A DNA stretch of 64,000 bases from Eutrophomonas brisbanensis (lineage in GTDB: Bacteria > Pseudomonadota > Gammaproteobacteria > Burkholderiales > Eutrophovitaceae): the NCBI GenBank assembly GCA_038141705.1, contig JAYQIQ010000004.1:558001-622000 (forward strand). Reading direction: 5' to 3'. Numbering within the stretch: position 1 is the first letter of the stretch; each line of letters begins with the position of its first letter. Made by a program: the position numbers and the translations under genes. Shown piece after piece: positions 47,791 to 57,632 of the stretch. The notes beneath the pieces were generated by a model. That model worked only from the letters and a program-made list of their open reading frames with translations, did no database searches and was not told the origin of the DNA.

Positions 47791-48429
47791 TCATGCCCCC
47801 TTCCAAGATACAAAGTTGCTGAGTAATTTCAACCCAGCAGCTTGACTTTTTTCGGGATGGAACTGCACCGCAACGATATTCTCATCAACCACAATACTCG
47901 GGAACTCAGCACAGTACTCTGTCGTGCCAAGAACGATTTGCTTCTCGGTTGGCTGAACATGATAGCTGTGCACGAAATAAAATCGCTCCCCACTATTTAG
48001 CCCTTCGAGTACAGGGTGTTCTCCTAAAAAATTAACTGAATTCCACCCCATGTGCGGCACCTTGAATTTTTCTCCAAATACCCCCAACCGGTCGGGTCGA
48101 AATTTTTTCACCTCTCCCTGAAGAATCGACAACCCTCTAGAATCGCCCTCCTCGCTGGACTCGAAAAGCAACTGCAGCCCTATACAGATTCCCAAAAAAG
48201 GTTTATCTCGGGAAACATTCCTGACAACGTGAGTGAGGTTCCTTCGCTCGAGCTCCGCTATGCAATCTGGCATTGCACCCTGACCAGGAAAAACGACTCG
48301 GTCGGCGTTTGCTATTTCATCCGGATCATCTGTGACCCTCACCACCGCAGAACAGGCGACCTCCGCTAACGCTTTTTCCACCGAGCGCAGGTTCCCCATA
48401 CCATAATCGATAACAGCTATCCTCTCCAT
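47791..48429 (-). CDS. hisH: Imidazole glycerol phosphate synthase glutaminase subunit HisH
   Basis: 212 residues from ATG 48429 (MERIAVIDYGMGNLRSVEKAL). Class I glutaminase: PFLGICIGLQLLFE with nucleophile Cys, and the His-Glu pair in VAVQFHPEKSQ. A longer frame upstream reaches into hisB without support. 13 bases after hisB. Confidence 0.95.
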   Translation of the reverse strand: MERIAVIDYGMGNLRSVEKALAEVACSAVVRVTDDPDEIANADRVVFPGQGAMPDCIAELERRNLTHVVRNVSRDKPFLGICIGLQLLFESSEEGDSRGLSILQGEVKKFRPDRLGVFGEKFKVPHMGWNSVNFLGEHPVLEGLNSGERFYFVHSYHVQPTEKQIVLGTTEYCAEFPSIVVDENIVAVQFHPEKSQAAGLKLLSNFVSWKGA

Positions 48430-48442
48430 TGGGTTGCAACGC

Positions 48443-49033
48443 TCAGAGAGAACCTTTTGTGGATGGAAGTGAACCACTCGCTCGAGGATCAATATCCAAA
48501 GCAACTCTCAAAGCCCTGCCAGTAGCCTTGAAAATCGTTTCGGCCTGGTGGTGAGCGTTGTCTCCCTTCAAATTGTCGATGTGTAAGGTGATGTTTGCAT
48601 GATTGACGAACCCTTGAAAGAACTCCCGGATGAGATCAACATCGAAACCACCTATTTGGCTACGGACATATTCAACTGAATAAAAAAGACCTGGCCTTCC
48701 AGATAAATCGACAACTACACGGCTCAACGCCTCATCAAGAGGGACATAAGAGAGGCCATAGCGAACCAAACCTTTCTTCTCTCCTACAGCCTGCCTAAGG
48801 GCCTGACCGAGAGTAATCCCAACATCTTCGACGGTGTGATGAGCATCTATATGCAGATCTCCATCAGCCTCAATTTCTATATCCAATAGTCCGTGTCTCG
48901 AGACCTGCTCGAGCATATGGTCAAAAAAACCGATCCCTGTATTTATTTTATAGGTACCAGTTCCATCGAGGTTAAGTTTCACCCTTATCTTGGTTTCAAG
49001 AGTATCCCTGGTTACTTCAGCCTTCCTGTTCAT
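48443..49033 (-). CDS. hisB: Imidazoleglycerol-phosphate dehydratase
   Basis: 196 residues, the monofunctional form. Metal-binding repeats GFFDHMLEQVSRHG, DAHHTVEDVGITLGQAL, and FVNHANITLHID, NAHHQAETIFKA. Sixth step of histidine synthesis. Confidence 0.97.
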   Translation of the reverse strand: MNRKAEVTRDTLETKIRVKLNLDGTGTYKINTGIGFFDHMLEQVSRHGLLDIEIEADGDLHIDAHHTVEDVGITLGQALRQAVGEKKGLVRYGLSYVPLDEALSRVVVDLSGRPGLFYSVEYVRSQIGGFDVDLIREFFQGFVNHANITLHIDNLKGDNAHHQAETIFKATGRALRVALDIDPRASGSLPSTKGSL

Positions 49034-49098
49034 CTATCTACATTGACCTCTAAAAAAATTCAGGTTGATATTTTATACCGAGCAAAACATTCTTAAAA

Positions 49099-50163
49099 TT
49101 ATCGAAGTATTTCTGTCATCGAAGCAAGAAGCTTTTGTACCTGCTCGTCGGTACCTATCGTTATACGAAGGAAATTTTCAATCCGACTGGGTTTGGAAAA
49201 GTGTCTGACGAGAATATCACGTTCCCTGAGCGCAACAGAGAGAGCCCCAGCCGGTATTTTTTCATGAGACACAAAAACAAAATTCGCCTCAGAACTAAGT
49301 ACTCGAAACCCTAAGTTACGCAAGCCATTCGTCAGTGTTTCACGACTTTCTTTAATTTTGTCAATCACCGAATTGAGATAAGTTCTATCCTTCAACGCCG
49401 CTAACGCACAAACTTCAGCCAAACGATCAACGGGATAGGAGTTAAAACTATCTTTAATTCGGTAAAGCCCCTCTATCAAATCTTTGCTAGCTAGGGCATA
49501 CCCGAGTCTTGCGCCTGCCAACGAATACGACTTCGAAAAAGATCGGGTAACAACCACATTCGGATACTTCTTCACAAGATCAGCGGAAGACCGAGTTCCA
49601 AATTCACCATAAGCCTCATCAATTACAACAACTGAATCCGCATGCTTGCTTACTATCAGCTCGACCTCAGAATAATCAAGATAAATTCCAGTGGGCGCAT
49701 TCGGATTAGGAAATATAATCCCCCCATTTTTCTCTGGAATAAGTTCAGGCCTCACGTGAAAATCCTCATCAAGCGGGATTTCCTCGTAAGACAAATTGAA
49801 TAATTTGCAGTACGTTGGATAGAAGCTGTACGTTACATCCGGAAAGACAACCGGGACATCGTTTTTAAAGAAGGCTCGAAACGTATGAGCGAGCACCTCG
49901 TCCGATCCATTGCCAACGAAGACATTATCAATTCCCAAATTCTCCAGGTCGGCGATTGCGGTTCTCAGGCGCAAACTCATCGGGTCGGGGTATAGCCGTA
50001 ATGATCCTGATGAAAAAACCTTGATTGCCTCCTCGACTGTAGGGCTTGGCGGATAGGCGTTCTCGTTCGTATTGAGCTTAATAACGCCGCCGGATGTAGC
50101 TTGCTCACCTGGCTTGTAGGGTTGCAACTCTCCAACGATATCGCTCCAATATTTACTCACCAC
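49099..50163 (-). CDS. hisC: Histidinol-phosphate aminotransferase
   Basis: 354 residues, fold-type I PLP enzyme. FPNPNAPTGIYLD, VVIDEAYGEFG, and PLP Lys in TRSFSKSYSLAGARLGYALA; C-terminal FLRITIGTDEQ. GTG start overlaps the end of hisD by 11 bases. Confidence 0.95.
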   Translation of the reverse strand: MVSKYWSDIVGELQPYKPGEQATSGGVIKLNTNENAYPPSPTVEEAIKVFSSGSLRLYPDPMSLRLRTAIADLENLGIDNVFVGNGSDEVLAHTFRAFFKNDVPVVFPDVTYSFYPTYCKLFNLSYEEIPLDEDFHVRPELIPEKNGGIIFPNPNAPTGIYLDYSEVELIVSKHADSVVVIDEAYGEFGTRSSADLVKKYPNVVVTRSFSKSYSLAGARLGYALASKDLIEGLYRIKDSFNSYPVDRLAEVCALAALKDRTYLNSVIDKIKESRETLTNGLRNLGFRVLSSEANFVFVSHEKIPAGALSVALRERDILVRHFSKPSRIENFLRITIGTDEQVQKLLASMTEILR

Positions 50164-51449
50164 TAAGCCTCATTTCCGCAGAGAGAGCATGCGCCTCCAA
50201 CCCCTCACCCCTAGCTAGTATCGAAGCAACCTGCCCTAGTTCATTGGACCCCCTTTCAGAAATTTTTATCAGGCTCGATCTTTTTTGAAAATCGTACACA
50301 CCCAAGGGGGAAGAAAAACGAGAAGTACCAGAAGTGGGTAGCACATGGTTAGGGCCCGCACAGTAGTCTCCCAAAGACTCTGAGGATCGAATGCCCATAA
50401 AAATTGCTCCCGCTGATGTGATTTTTGGGAGCAAAGCATTGGGATCCTGTACGGATAGCTCGAGATGCTCGGGAGCTAATATGTTTGACACATCGCAAGC
50501 TTCTTCTAAGGACTTAGTATGAATCATTGCTCCACGATTATTTAGTGAAGTCTGTATGATCTCCTTGCGCGCCATCCCAGAAATTAATTTTGATATGCGG
50601 CTTTCAACTTCCTTCAAGTAAGCCTCATCCGGTGACACGAGAATCGCCTGCGCTAATTCGTCGTGCTCCGCTTGCGAAAACAAGTCCATGGCAACCCAGT
50701 CTGGATTCGCGGTGCCATCCGCAATAATTAGTATCTCTGATGGCCCCGCTATCATATCAATGCCGACCATTCCAAAAACACGTCGCTTGGCCTCCGCCAC
50801 ATACGCATTACCTGGCCCAACAATCTTATCAACTTTGGGTACGCTCTCAGTCCCATAAGCCAGCGCCGCAATAGCTTGCGAACCCCCGATTTTAAAAACC
50901 TTTGAAACGCCCGATAACTTCGCTGCCGCAAGAACAAGACTGCTAGACGTTTCCGCCAGGACACGGGGCAACCATATATATTTCTCGAACTCCAGCCACC
51001 ATCGCCGGAATGGCGTTCATCATTACCGACGAGGGATAAGCAGCTTTACCTCCTGGGACGTAGATACCTGCGCGCCCGATTGGAGTAATTTTCTGACCCA
51101 ATTCGTTCCCGAGCTCATCCTCGTATGCCCAAGAATCCGCCTTTTGCCTTTCGTGGTAATCCCGTATTCTTGAAGCCGCAGTTTGCAAGGCTGCCCGCTG
51201 CTCGGCGTCAAGCGATTGAAAAGCTACGTCAAGTTCTTCCGTGCCGACAATCAGTTGATCAAATGTATCTACAGCATAGCGGTCAAGATCTTTAGTGAGC
51301 TGCACCAACGCTGTATCTCCTGAGTCTTTGACTAATCGAAGAATACGTTCCACTGCAGCCGATATGTCTGAGGAAACAGCGTCCTCGAATTGCCTCAGGG
51401 ATTCTAGATCTGCCTGAAAATTTAAATCCGAGCTTGATAAATACCGCAT
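50153..51449 (-). CDS. hisD: Histidinol dehydrogenase, one frameshift
   Basis: About 431 residues, last two steps of histidine synthesis. N-terminal half ends GRAGIYVPGGKAAYPSSVMMNAIPAMVAGV-REIYMVAPCPGG; the second half has VDKIVGPGNAYVAEAKR, MIAGPSEILIIAD, FSQAEHDELAQAILVS (zinc/catalytic Gln, His, Glu), APEHLEL. The frame shifts at about 50945-50953 where one of three As is extra (CPGGTSSSLVLAAAK). Otherwise intact. Confidence 0.9.
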
Positions 51450-51456
51450 GCGATTT

Positions 51457-52119
51457 TCAACTCACTTTGTTCAACGAGAAATCTCGAAAGCCATCTATCA
51501 ATGGCTTTATGATGTCTCGCTTGAGCTTAAGAGATGATGCCGAGATGATTAGCCTTGAGCTAATCGGCATGATCTCCTCAACCGGTTTAAGCTTATTTGC
51601 TCTCAACGTTTCGCCACTGGATACTAAATCAACGATCGCGTCAGCCAGCCCAACAATAGGCGCGAGCTCCATTGAGCCATACAATTTTATGAGATCGACG
51701 TATACGCCCTTCTGACCGAAGTGAGTTCTTGCCGAACGCACATACTTGGTTGCCACTCGAATGCGCGAACCTTTTTTGATAGCAGCGTCATAATCGAAGT
51801 CCTCTCGAGCTGCGACCATCATCTTGCATCTAGCTATACCAAGATCCACAGGCTCAAATAGGCCATCACCATCTTGCTCAACCAAGACATCCTTCCCCGC
51901 GATCCCCAAGTCGGCTGCTCCTCTCTGCACATAGGTGGGAACATCGCTAGCGCGGACCAAGACAATCCGCAACTCAGGTTTTGTAGTACCAATAACTAAC
52001 TTTCGAGATGAATCCGGGTTATCCGTCAACTGAATTCCCATTCCTTTCAAAAAGGGTAGGGTTTCATCCAAGATTCGCCCTTTCGACAAAGCCAGGGTTA
52101 CGGAAAAATTATCATCCAT
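51457..52119 (-). CDS. hisG: ATP phosphoribosyltransferase, short form HisG
   Basis: 220 residues, the short form lacking the C-terminal ACT domain; such enzymes need HisZ as regulatory partner. VTLALSKGRILDETLPFLKGMG, IRVATKYVRSARTHF, and PIVGLADAIVDLVSSGETLRANKL with the PRPP-binding region. First step of the pathway. No hisZ in this window; 7 bases separate it from hisD. Confidence 0.95.
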   Translation of the reverse strand: MDDNFSVTLALSKGRILDETLPFLKGMGIQLTDNPDSSRKLVIGTTKPELRIVLVRASDVPTYVQRGAADLGIAGKDVLVEQDGDGLFEPVDLGIARCKMMVAAREDFDYDAAIKKGSRIRVATKYVRSARTHFGQKGVYVDLIKLYGSMELAPIVGLADAIVDLVSSGETLRANKLKPVEEIMPISSRLIISASSLKLKRDIIKPLIDGFRDFSLNKVS

Positions 52120-52163
52120 TAAAAAATAACTCTCAAAAGTCTAAATATTAAATTGTCTTCATC

Positions 52164-53421
52164 TCACGCCACAACTCGCTTAATGCGTGCTCCCAGTTTA
52201 CTAAGCTTCTCCTCAATCCGCTCGTAACCCCGATCGAGATGATAAATTCTGTTGACTGTTGTTTCCCCTTTCGCCACCAAACCAGCGATCACTAAACCTG
52301 CGGAAGCCCTGAGATCCGTAGCCATCACTTGCGCGCCCTCTAGGGCTTCAACACCACGCACGATTGCCTTGTTTCCCTCCACAGCAATATTCGCACCGAG
52401 CCGTCTCATTTCTTGAACGTGCATAAAACGGTTTTCAAATATGTTCTCAGTAATTTCTCCAACGCCTTCTGAAACAGTGTTTAACGCCATAAGTTGAGCC
52501 TGCATGTCGGTAGGGAAATGCGGATACGGTGCAGTCTCTACATTGACTGAAAAAAAGCCTACGCGGAGCAAAAATGCGTACTTGGTTATCGCCCGCCTGA
52601 ACCTCTGCTCCAGACTCTTCTAATAAACTAAGAGTGGACGATATAAGGTCTACCGAAATACCGTCAATTATCACATCCCCGGAGGAAACCGCACTCGCAA
52701 CAGCGAAGGTGCCAGCTTCAATACGATCAGGCATCACAGAATGTTCGCACCCAGTCAGCGACTCAACCCCGCTTACCACGATCGTGTCCGAGCCTGCCCC
52801 TTCGATCTCCGCCCCCATCTTGGATAAACACGATGCGAGATCAACAACTTCTGGCTCCATCGCCGCATTCCGAATAACAGTCTGTCCCTCAGCAAGGCAC
52901 GCTGCGAGCATAATATTTTCCGTGCCGGTGACCGTAACTAAGTCAAAGACAACCTCGGCACCCTTTAGTCGATCAGCTTGGGCTACGATATAGCCATTCT
53001 CGATGTTGACTTTTGCCCCCAAAGCTTCCAACCCCTTCAAGTGCTGATCAACGGGCCTTTGCCCAATCGCGCACCCACCTGGCAACGATACTGCCGCCTC
53101 TCCAAAACGAGCGAGCAAAGGGCCCAGAACTAAAACAGATGCTCTCATAGTCCTGACAAGATCATAATGAGCTTCTTTGGAGCGAATAGACCTAGCCTCT
53201 AAGCTAACTCGCATCCCATCTTCCAACGTAAAATCAACGCCAAGATGGCGCAGCAGCGCGAGCATTGTCGTCACGTCCTGCAGGTGCGGTATATTGCTGA
53301 TCGATAAGCGCTCAGGTGTCAAAAGACTTGCACATAATATCGGTAGCGCTGCGTTTTTAGCTCCAGACACCGACACCCTACCGGAGAGCCGCCGCCCCCC
53401 CTGAATCACAAGTTTATCCAC
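52164..53421 (-). CDS. murA: UDP-N-acetylglucosamine 1-carboxyvinyltransferase MurA, one frameshift
   Basis: First committed step of peptidoglycan synthesis. About 418 residues. GTG 53421 start (VDKLVIQGGRRLSGRVSVSGAKNAALPIL), fosfomycin-site Cys in LPGGCAIGQRPVDQHLKGLEALG, then TAPYPHFPTDMQAQ and MATDLRASAGLVIAGL, YHLDRGYERIEEKL. The frame is broken in a T7 run (52548-52555): with T6 it reads APRRLFSVNVETAPYP. Since MurA is essential, an error in that homopolymer is likely. 14 bases after bolA. Confidence 0.9.
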
Positions 53422-53435
53422 GCGTGATCTACGAC

Positions 53436-53672
53436 CTACTGCGATTCCCACTCGCCAGGAGTGAGAGTTTTCATTGAAAGAGCGTGTATATCCTCTTTCA
53501 TTTTGTCCCCGAGTGCCGCAAAGATAACTTGATGCCGCTGAACTCTACTTTTCCCATCGAATATCTTGCTAACGATGACCGCTTCAAAATGACGTCCGTC
53601 GCCAATTACCGTGAGATGCTCACAGTCAATCGACTCCTCCAAATACGCTTTTATTAACTCTGGCGACATCAT
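53436..53672 (-). CDS. ibaG: BolA/IbaG family protein
   Basis: 78 residues; LTVIGDGRHFEAVIVSKIFDGKSRVQRHQVIFAALGDKMKEDIHALSMKTLTPGEW is the BolA fold of the YrbA/IbaG group, with His in the C-terminal loop. Partners monothiol glutaredoxins; the position before murA is conserved. Stop lies 14 bases upstream of the murA GTG. Confidence 0.92.
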   Translation of the reverse strand: MMSPELIKAYLEESIDCEHLTVIGDGRHFEAVIVSKIFDGKSRVQRHQVIFAALGDKMKEDIHALSMKTLTPGEWESQ

Positions 53673-53697
53673 TATTAAAAAATTATCTCGGTAAAGT

Positions 53698-54471
53698 TCA
53701 GGAGCGTAGCTTGTAGCCAGCTCTAATTAAGAGAAAACACCCGAATGATAAAGCAAAAGTGACGGCAGATACAATAATAAGGCTCTGAAATACGTCGACA
53801 TCTGAAACCCCGAAGAACCCCGCTCTAAAACCATCGATTAGATAGAAAAATGGATTGAGGTAAGAGACAAGTTGCCAAAAATTTGGGAGATCATGCACGG
53901 AGTAAAAAACTCCTGATAGGAACGTCATGGGCAAAATCACGAAGTTTTGAAATGCGGCGATCTGATCAAACTTGTCAGCCCAGATACCCGCAATCAAACC
54001 CAAACTACCCAACATCGTTGCACCTAGAAATCCAAACGTCAAAATTGTCACTAAATTCTCAATTGGCAATGCCACAAAGAGCAGGGATGCAAAAACCACG
54101 ACAAAACCAACGATTAGCCCTCTCACCACAGCCGCGAGTACGTATGCAAGAAAAAATTCGAGATGTGAGATTGGTGGCAGTAATACAAAAACGATATTCC
54201 CCATCATTTTTGATTGCGCAATACTGGAAGAGGTGTTTGCAAAGGCGTTCTGCAACAAACTCATCACTGCCAAACCCGGCACCAAAAACTGAAGATAATC
54301 GATTCCACTTCCGGAGTAAACCTCAATCCGTCCCCTGAGTGCATTGGAAAAAATAAGCAAATAAAGTAGCGCAGTTAAAACCGGAGCACCAATAGTCTGG
54401 AATCCAACCTTAAGAAATCGGGTAATTTCTTTCGAAAACAATGTCTGAAAACCCACCATTTGGTTATCCAT
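53698..54471 (-). CDS. ABC-2 type transporter permease (YadH-like)
   Basis: 257 residues with six membrane helices; ABC2 membrane core with FLVPGLAVMSLLQNAFANTSSS and AAFQNFVILPMTFLSGVFYSVHDLPNFW. Stop of the ATPase gene overlaps its start by 8 bases. YadGH-type exporter of unknown substrate next to mla genes, a common betaproteobacterial arrangement. Confidence 0.9.
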   Translation of the reverse strand: MDNQMVGFQTLFSKEITRFLKVGFQTIGAPVLTALLYLLIFSNALRGRIEVYSGSGIDYLQFLVPGLAVMSLLQNAFANTSSSIAQSKMMGNIVFVLLPPISHLEFFLAYVLAAVVRGLIVGFVVVFASLLFVALPIENLVTILTFGFLGATMLGSLGLIAGIWADKFDQIAAFQNFVILPMTFLSGVFYSVHDLPNFWQLVSYLNPFFYLIDGFRAGFFGVSDVDVFQSLIIVSAVTFALSFGCFLLIRAGYKLRS

Positions 54472-55374
54472 CCTTGCCGGACCGCATTACAGAGACAAAA
54501 ACGTCCTCTAGGTCACGGCGATCCAATTGAAGTGAGTCGTACTTGATATTTGCTACTCTGAGATGAGCCAAGACCTCCTCAACATTACTGGCATTTGGAA
54601 CAATTATTTCAGCACCTCCAGGAATTAACTTCGTTTGGAAAGAATTCAGAGACTCGGGTAAATGACAATCTCCAGAGGATACGAGTAGCCTGATAGTCAA
54701 TCCCTCACTAGTTTGGAGCAGCTGTTCAGTTTTTTCCACTACGACCAACTCACCCTTTTTTAACATCCCGATCCGACCACACAAACTTTCAGCCTCCTCA
54801 AGGTAGTGAGTGGTCAAAACAATTGTATGCCCCCTTTCGTTTAGCTCTCGAATAAACTTCCATAACCCTTGACGCAAATCTACATCAACCCCAGCCGTAG
54901 GTTCGTCCAGAATAATCACTGGAGGACGATGAACTAACGCCTGAGCAACCAAAACTCTACGTTTCATTCCCCCAGATAGAGAACGCATGTTGGAATCGGC
55001 TTTCTCATCGAGACCGAGCGCGCCAAGTATTTCCTGAATCCAACTGTCGTTATGCTTAATTCCGAAATAGCCAGATTGAAATTTCAGAGTCTGATAAACA
55101 GACAAAAAAGGATCAAATACGAGCTCTTGAGGGACCACGCCGAGCATTCTTCGCGCCCTCAAGTAATCTTTAGACACGTCTGAACCGTTGACTTCAATTG
55201 ATCCGCTATCGACGACCGACAGACCAGAAATCATATTTATCAGGCTGGTCTTTCCGGCCCCGTTTGGTCCGAGCAATCCGAAAAACTCCCCTCCAATACA
55301 TCTAACGTTACCCCTTTTACGGCACACAGAGTCCCGAAATATTTGTATACGTCACGGACACTAATTGCGTTCAT
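54464..55374 (-). CDS. ABC transporter ATP-binding protein (YadG-like), one frameshift
   Basis: 303 residues after correction. ATG 55374 begins MNAISVRDVYKYFGTLCAV; the frame breaks at about 55288-55293 where one G of G5 is missing (LDVLEGEFFGLLGPNGAG). Walker A LLGPNGAGKTSL, signature LSGGMKRRVLVAQAL, Walker B VIILDEPTAGVD, and H-loop VLTTHYLEEAE. Pairs with the permease at 53698. Confidence 0.87.
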
Positions 55375-55405
55375 TAGGGATTACGGCTATCAATAGAAGA
55401 TTGTT

Positions 55406-55693
55406 TTATTCGCTTGCCTGAGTTATGAATTCATCCAACCCATAAAGCGCAATCAGGCTCTTGAGCGAAGAACTCATACCATGAAACATGACTCGTCTCC
55501 GAACGTTACGCATCAAAAATAGAACGAAACAAACACCTGTAGAGTCCTTTACCCTGAGGCCCGAAAGATCAATTGAATCTACACTTGGGGGCAGCTGGGA
55601 TTTCAGACGACTAGTCTCGACAAAGAAATTCGAAAACGATAAATCACCAGAAAGTTCGAGGTGTTGTTGGCTGGAGCTACTTAATGTAATCAT
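55406..55693 (-). CDS. mlaB: STAS-domain protein MlaB
   Basis: 95 residues; LSGDLSFSNFF, SVDSIDLSGLRVKDSTGVCFVLFLMRNVRRRVMFHG, a small STAS domain. MlaB stabilises the MlaF ATPase in the retrograde phospholipid transporter. Between mlaC and the ABC exporter, 20 bases after the mlaC stop. Confidence 0.8.
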   Translation of the reverse strand: MITLSSSSQQHLELSGDLSFSNFFVETSRLKSQLPPSVDSIDLSGLRVKDSTGVCFVLFLMRNVRRRVMFHGMSSSLKSLIALYGLDEFITQASE

Positions 55694-55712
55694 CGACTAA
55701 ATCAAGAAATCA

Positions 55713-56318
55713 TTATTGTGATGCGTTCTTGACTTTAAGACTATCAATTAACCCATCCAACCCATTCGCATCAATCTCCTGACCAAAAATATTCCGGTAA
55801 TTTATGATTAAACTAGCGCCGTCAATTTGAATATCAAACACCTTCCACTCGCCCTCAACAAACTGCATGTCGTAGTCGACGGATATAGGTTGAACGCCAC
55901 CGGGCAACCGGATCAACGAACGCACAAACGCCTCCCCCTCTTTCTCGGAAGGACGAAGCGGCTGGACCTCAACTACAATTCCCCTAAATTTAGTAAACGC
56001 AGAGGCATAAGACCTCACCATCAGCTTTCTAAACTGGTCTACCAACTCAGTTTTTTGCTCGGGAGATGCTTGGCGCCAGGGCCGCCCGACGGCTAATCTT
56101 GTCATTCTCGGAAAATCAAAACGTGGAGCAACTTTTTCTTCGACAAATTTAAGTGTGTGCTGAAGATCTCCAGATTTAATTTTTTCATCATTCTCGATTG
56201 CGTTCATTATCGCGTCTATCGTCCCTCGAACAATCTCGTCTGGACCCTTTGCAGCATGCAGAGCTTGCGATTGACTAAAGAGCACTAGCAGGATTACAGA
56301 TAAAAATCTTTTGATCAT
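55713..56318 (-). CDS. mlaC: Periplasmic phospholipid-binding protein MlaC
   Basis: 201 residues; signal peptide FLSVILLVLFSQSQALHA, then the MlaC/Ttg2D domain (TLKFVEEKVAPRFDFPRMTRLAVGRPWRQASPEQKTELVDQFRKLMVRSYASAF; KVFDIQIDGASLIINYR). Shuttles phospholipids between outer membrane and the MlaFEDB complex. Confidence 0.93.
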   Translation of the reverse strand: MIKRFLSVILLVLFSQSQALHAAKGPDEIVRGTIDAIMNAIENDEKIKSGDLQHTLKFVEEKVAPRFDFPRMTRLAVGRPWRQASPEQKTELVDQFRKLMVRSYASAFTKFRGIVVEVQPLRPSEKEGEAFVRSLIRLPGGVQPISVDYDMQFVEGEWKVFDIQIDGASLIINYRNIFGQEIDANGLDGLIDSLKVKNASQ

Positions 56319-56371
56319 TTAATTTTTCCTGTTCTTAAAGTTTCTTTTCGAGAAAATACAGAATACAGTAA

Positions 56372-56839
56372 TTACTTCTTATCCGTCTCCGCGGTCTTGC
56401 TGTAGAGGAATTGCCCAATGACCTTCTCAAGAACGATTGCAGATTGAGTTATCCGAACCCGATCTCCATCAACGAGATTATCCTCATCACCACCAGGGTC
56501 TATTCCGATGAACTGATCCCCCAGAAGGCCAGATGTCAATATTGACACCGAACTGTCCTTTGGAAACTGGTATCGCTCGTCAACCCTAACTTGCACTTTT
56601 GCACGAAGACTTTGATTGTCAAAATCAACACTCTCCACTCGACCAACAACTACCCCAGCACTTTTCACTGGCGCTTTCGGCTTTAGACCACCAATGTTGT
56701 CAAATTCGGCAATAAGTGTGTAACTGGCAGATGCTGAAATAAAATTGGAGCTCCCAACTTTAAAAGCCAAGAAGACTAGAGAAAGTAGCCCAAAAATTAC
56801 AAATACACCAACCCAGAGATCAACAATGCGCCTATCCAT
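56372..56839 (-). CDS. mlaD: MCE-domain protein MlaD
   Basis: 155 residues from ATG 56839, since the longer frame upstream is the out-of-frame end of mlaE. N-terminal helix VDLWVGVFVIFGLLSLVFLAFKV and MCE domain (YTLIAEFDNIGGLKPKAPVKSAGVVVGRV, GLLGDQFIGIDPG). Hexameric hydrophobic ring in the periplasm. Starts 2 bases after the corrected mlaE stop. Confidence 0.93.
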   Translation of the reverse strand: MDRRIVDLWVGVFVIFGLLSLVFLAFKVGSSNFISASASYTLIAEFDNIGGLKPKAPVKSAGVVVGRVESVDFDNQSLRAKVQVRVDERYQFPKDSSVSILTSGLLGDQFIGIDPGGDEDNLVDGDRVRITQSAIVLEKVIGQFLYSKTAETDKK

Positions 56840-56841
56840 AA

Positions 56842-57632
56842 TCAAGCTCCCGTAAACATGAATGCAGTCAGAATAAAGTCGAGGGCGAGCACAGCTAGAG
56901 CCGACGTTACAACAGTACGAGTTACCGCTCGCGAAACCCCTCGGCGGTAGGATGAGCAAAATAACCCTCAAAAACCGCAATAGCTGTAACTGCGATCCCA
57001 AAAACACAGCTTTTGATTATCCCATTAAATACATCGCCCCAAAAATCAACGCTCGCCTGCATCTGAGACCAGAATGCCCCTGAATCAACGCCTATTACAA
57101 CAACGGTTATGAGGTAGCCCCCTAAAATTCCCATAGCCGTAAAAATAGCTGACAGGATCGGCATGGATATAACGCCCCCCCAAAACATCGGGGCGATCAC
57201 TCGAGAGTGTGGATCGACCCCCATCATTTCCATGGCGGTTAGCTGCTCTGTCGTTTTCATAATTCCAATTTCGGCGGTTATTGCGGACCCTGCACGACTA
57301 GCAAAGAGTAGCGCCGAAACTACTGGGCCAAGCTCTCTGACTAAAGAAAGAGCCACGAGCGTTCCAACCGCTCCAGTGGACCCATATCGCTTTAGAGTTT
57401 CATAGCCTTGGAGACCCAGAACCAATCCCACGAACAATCCGGACACTACGATGATCACTAAAGACAATACGCCAGCAAAATGAATTTCATCAAGCAACAA
57501 TCGTGGTCTCATTGCTGTCGCAGCAGAGGACCGTAAAACTCGAATGAGAAACAAGGTCCCCTCGCCGAGCTTCCAAGTGGCGTCAACGGTCAAGCGACCA
57601 ACAAAAGAACAAAGAATTAAAAAAATCTTCAT
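56842..57632 (-). CDS. mlaE: MlaE permease, one frameshift near the C-terminus
   Basis: 263 residues after correction. Core ELGPVVSALLFASRAGSAITAEIGIMKTTEQLTAMEMMGVDP is the MlaE signature. The read frame stops at 56922 after AHPTAEGFRER; restoring one G in G4 at about 56940 continues EGVSRAVTRTVVTSALAVLALDFILTAFMF to TGA 56842, a normal end directly before mlaD. Inner-membrane part of the Mla transporter. Confidence 0.9.

Noticed and set aside
47791..48504. Longer HisH reading frame starting at 48504
   Set aside because: The extra 25 residues overlap hisB and lack family similarity; ATG 48429 gives the conserved IAVIDYGMGN start.
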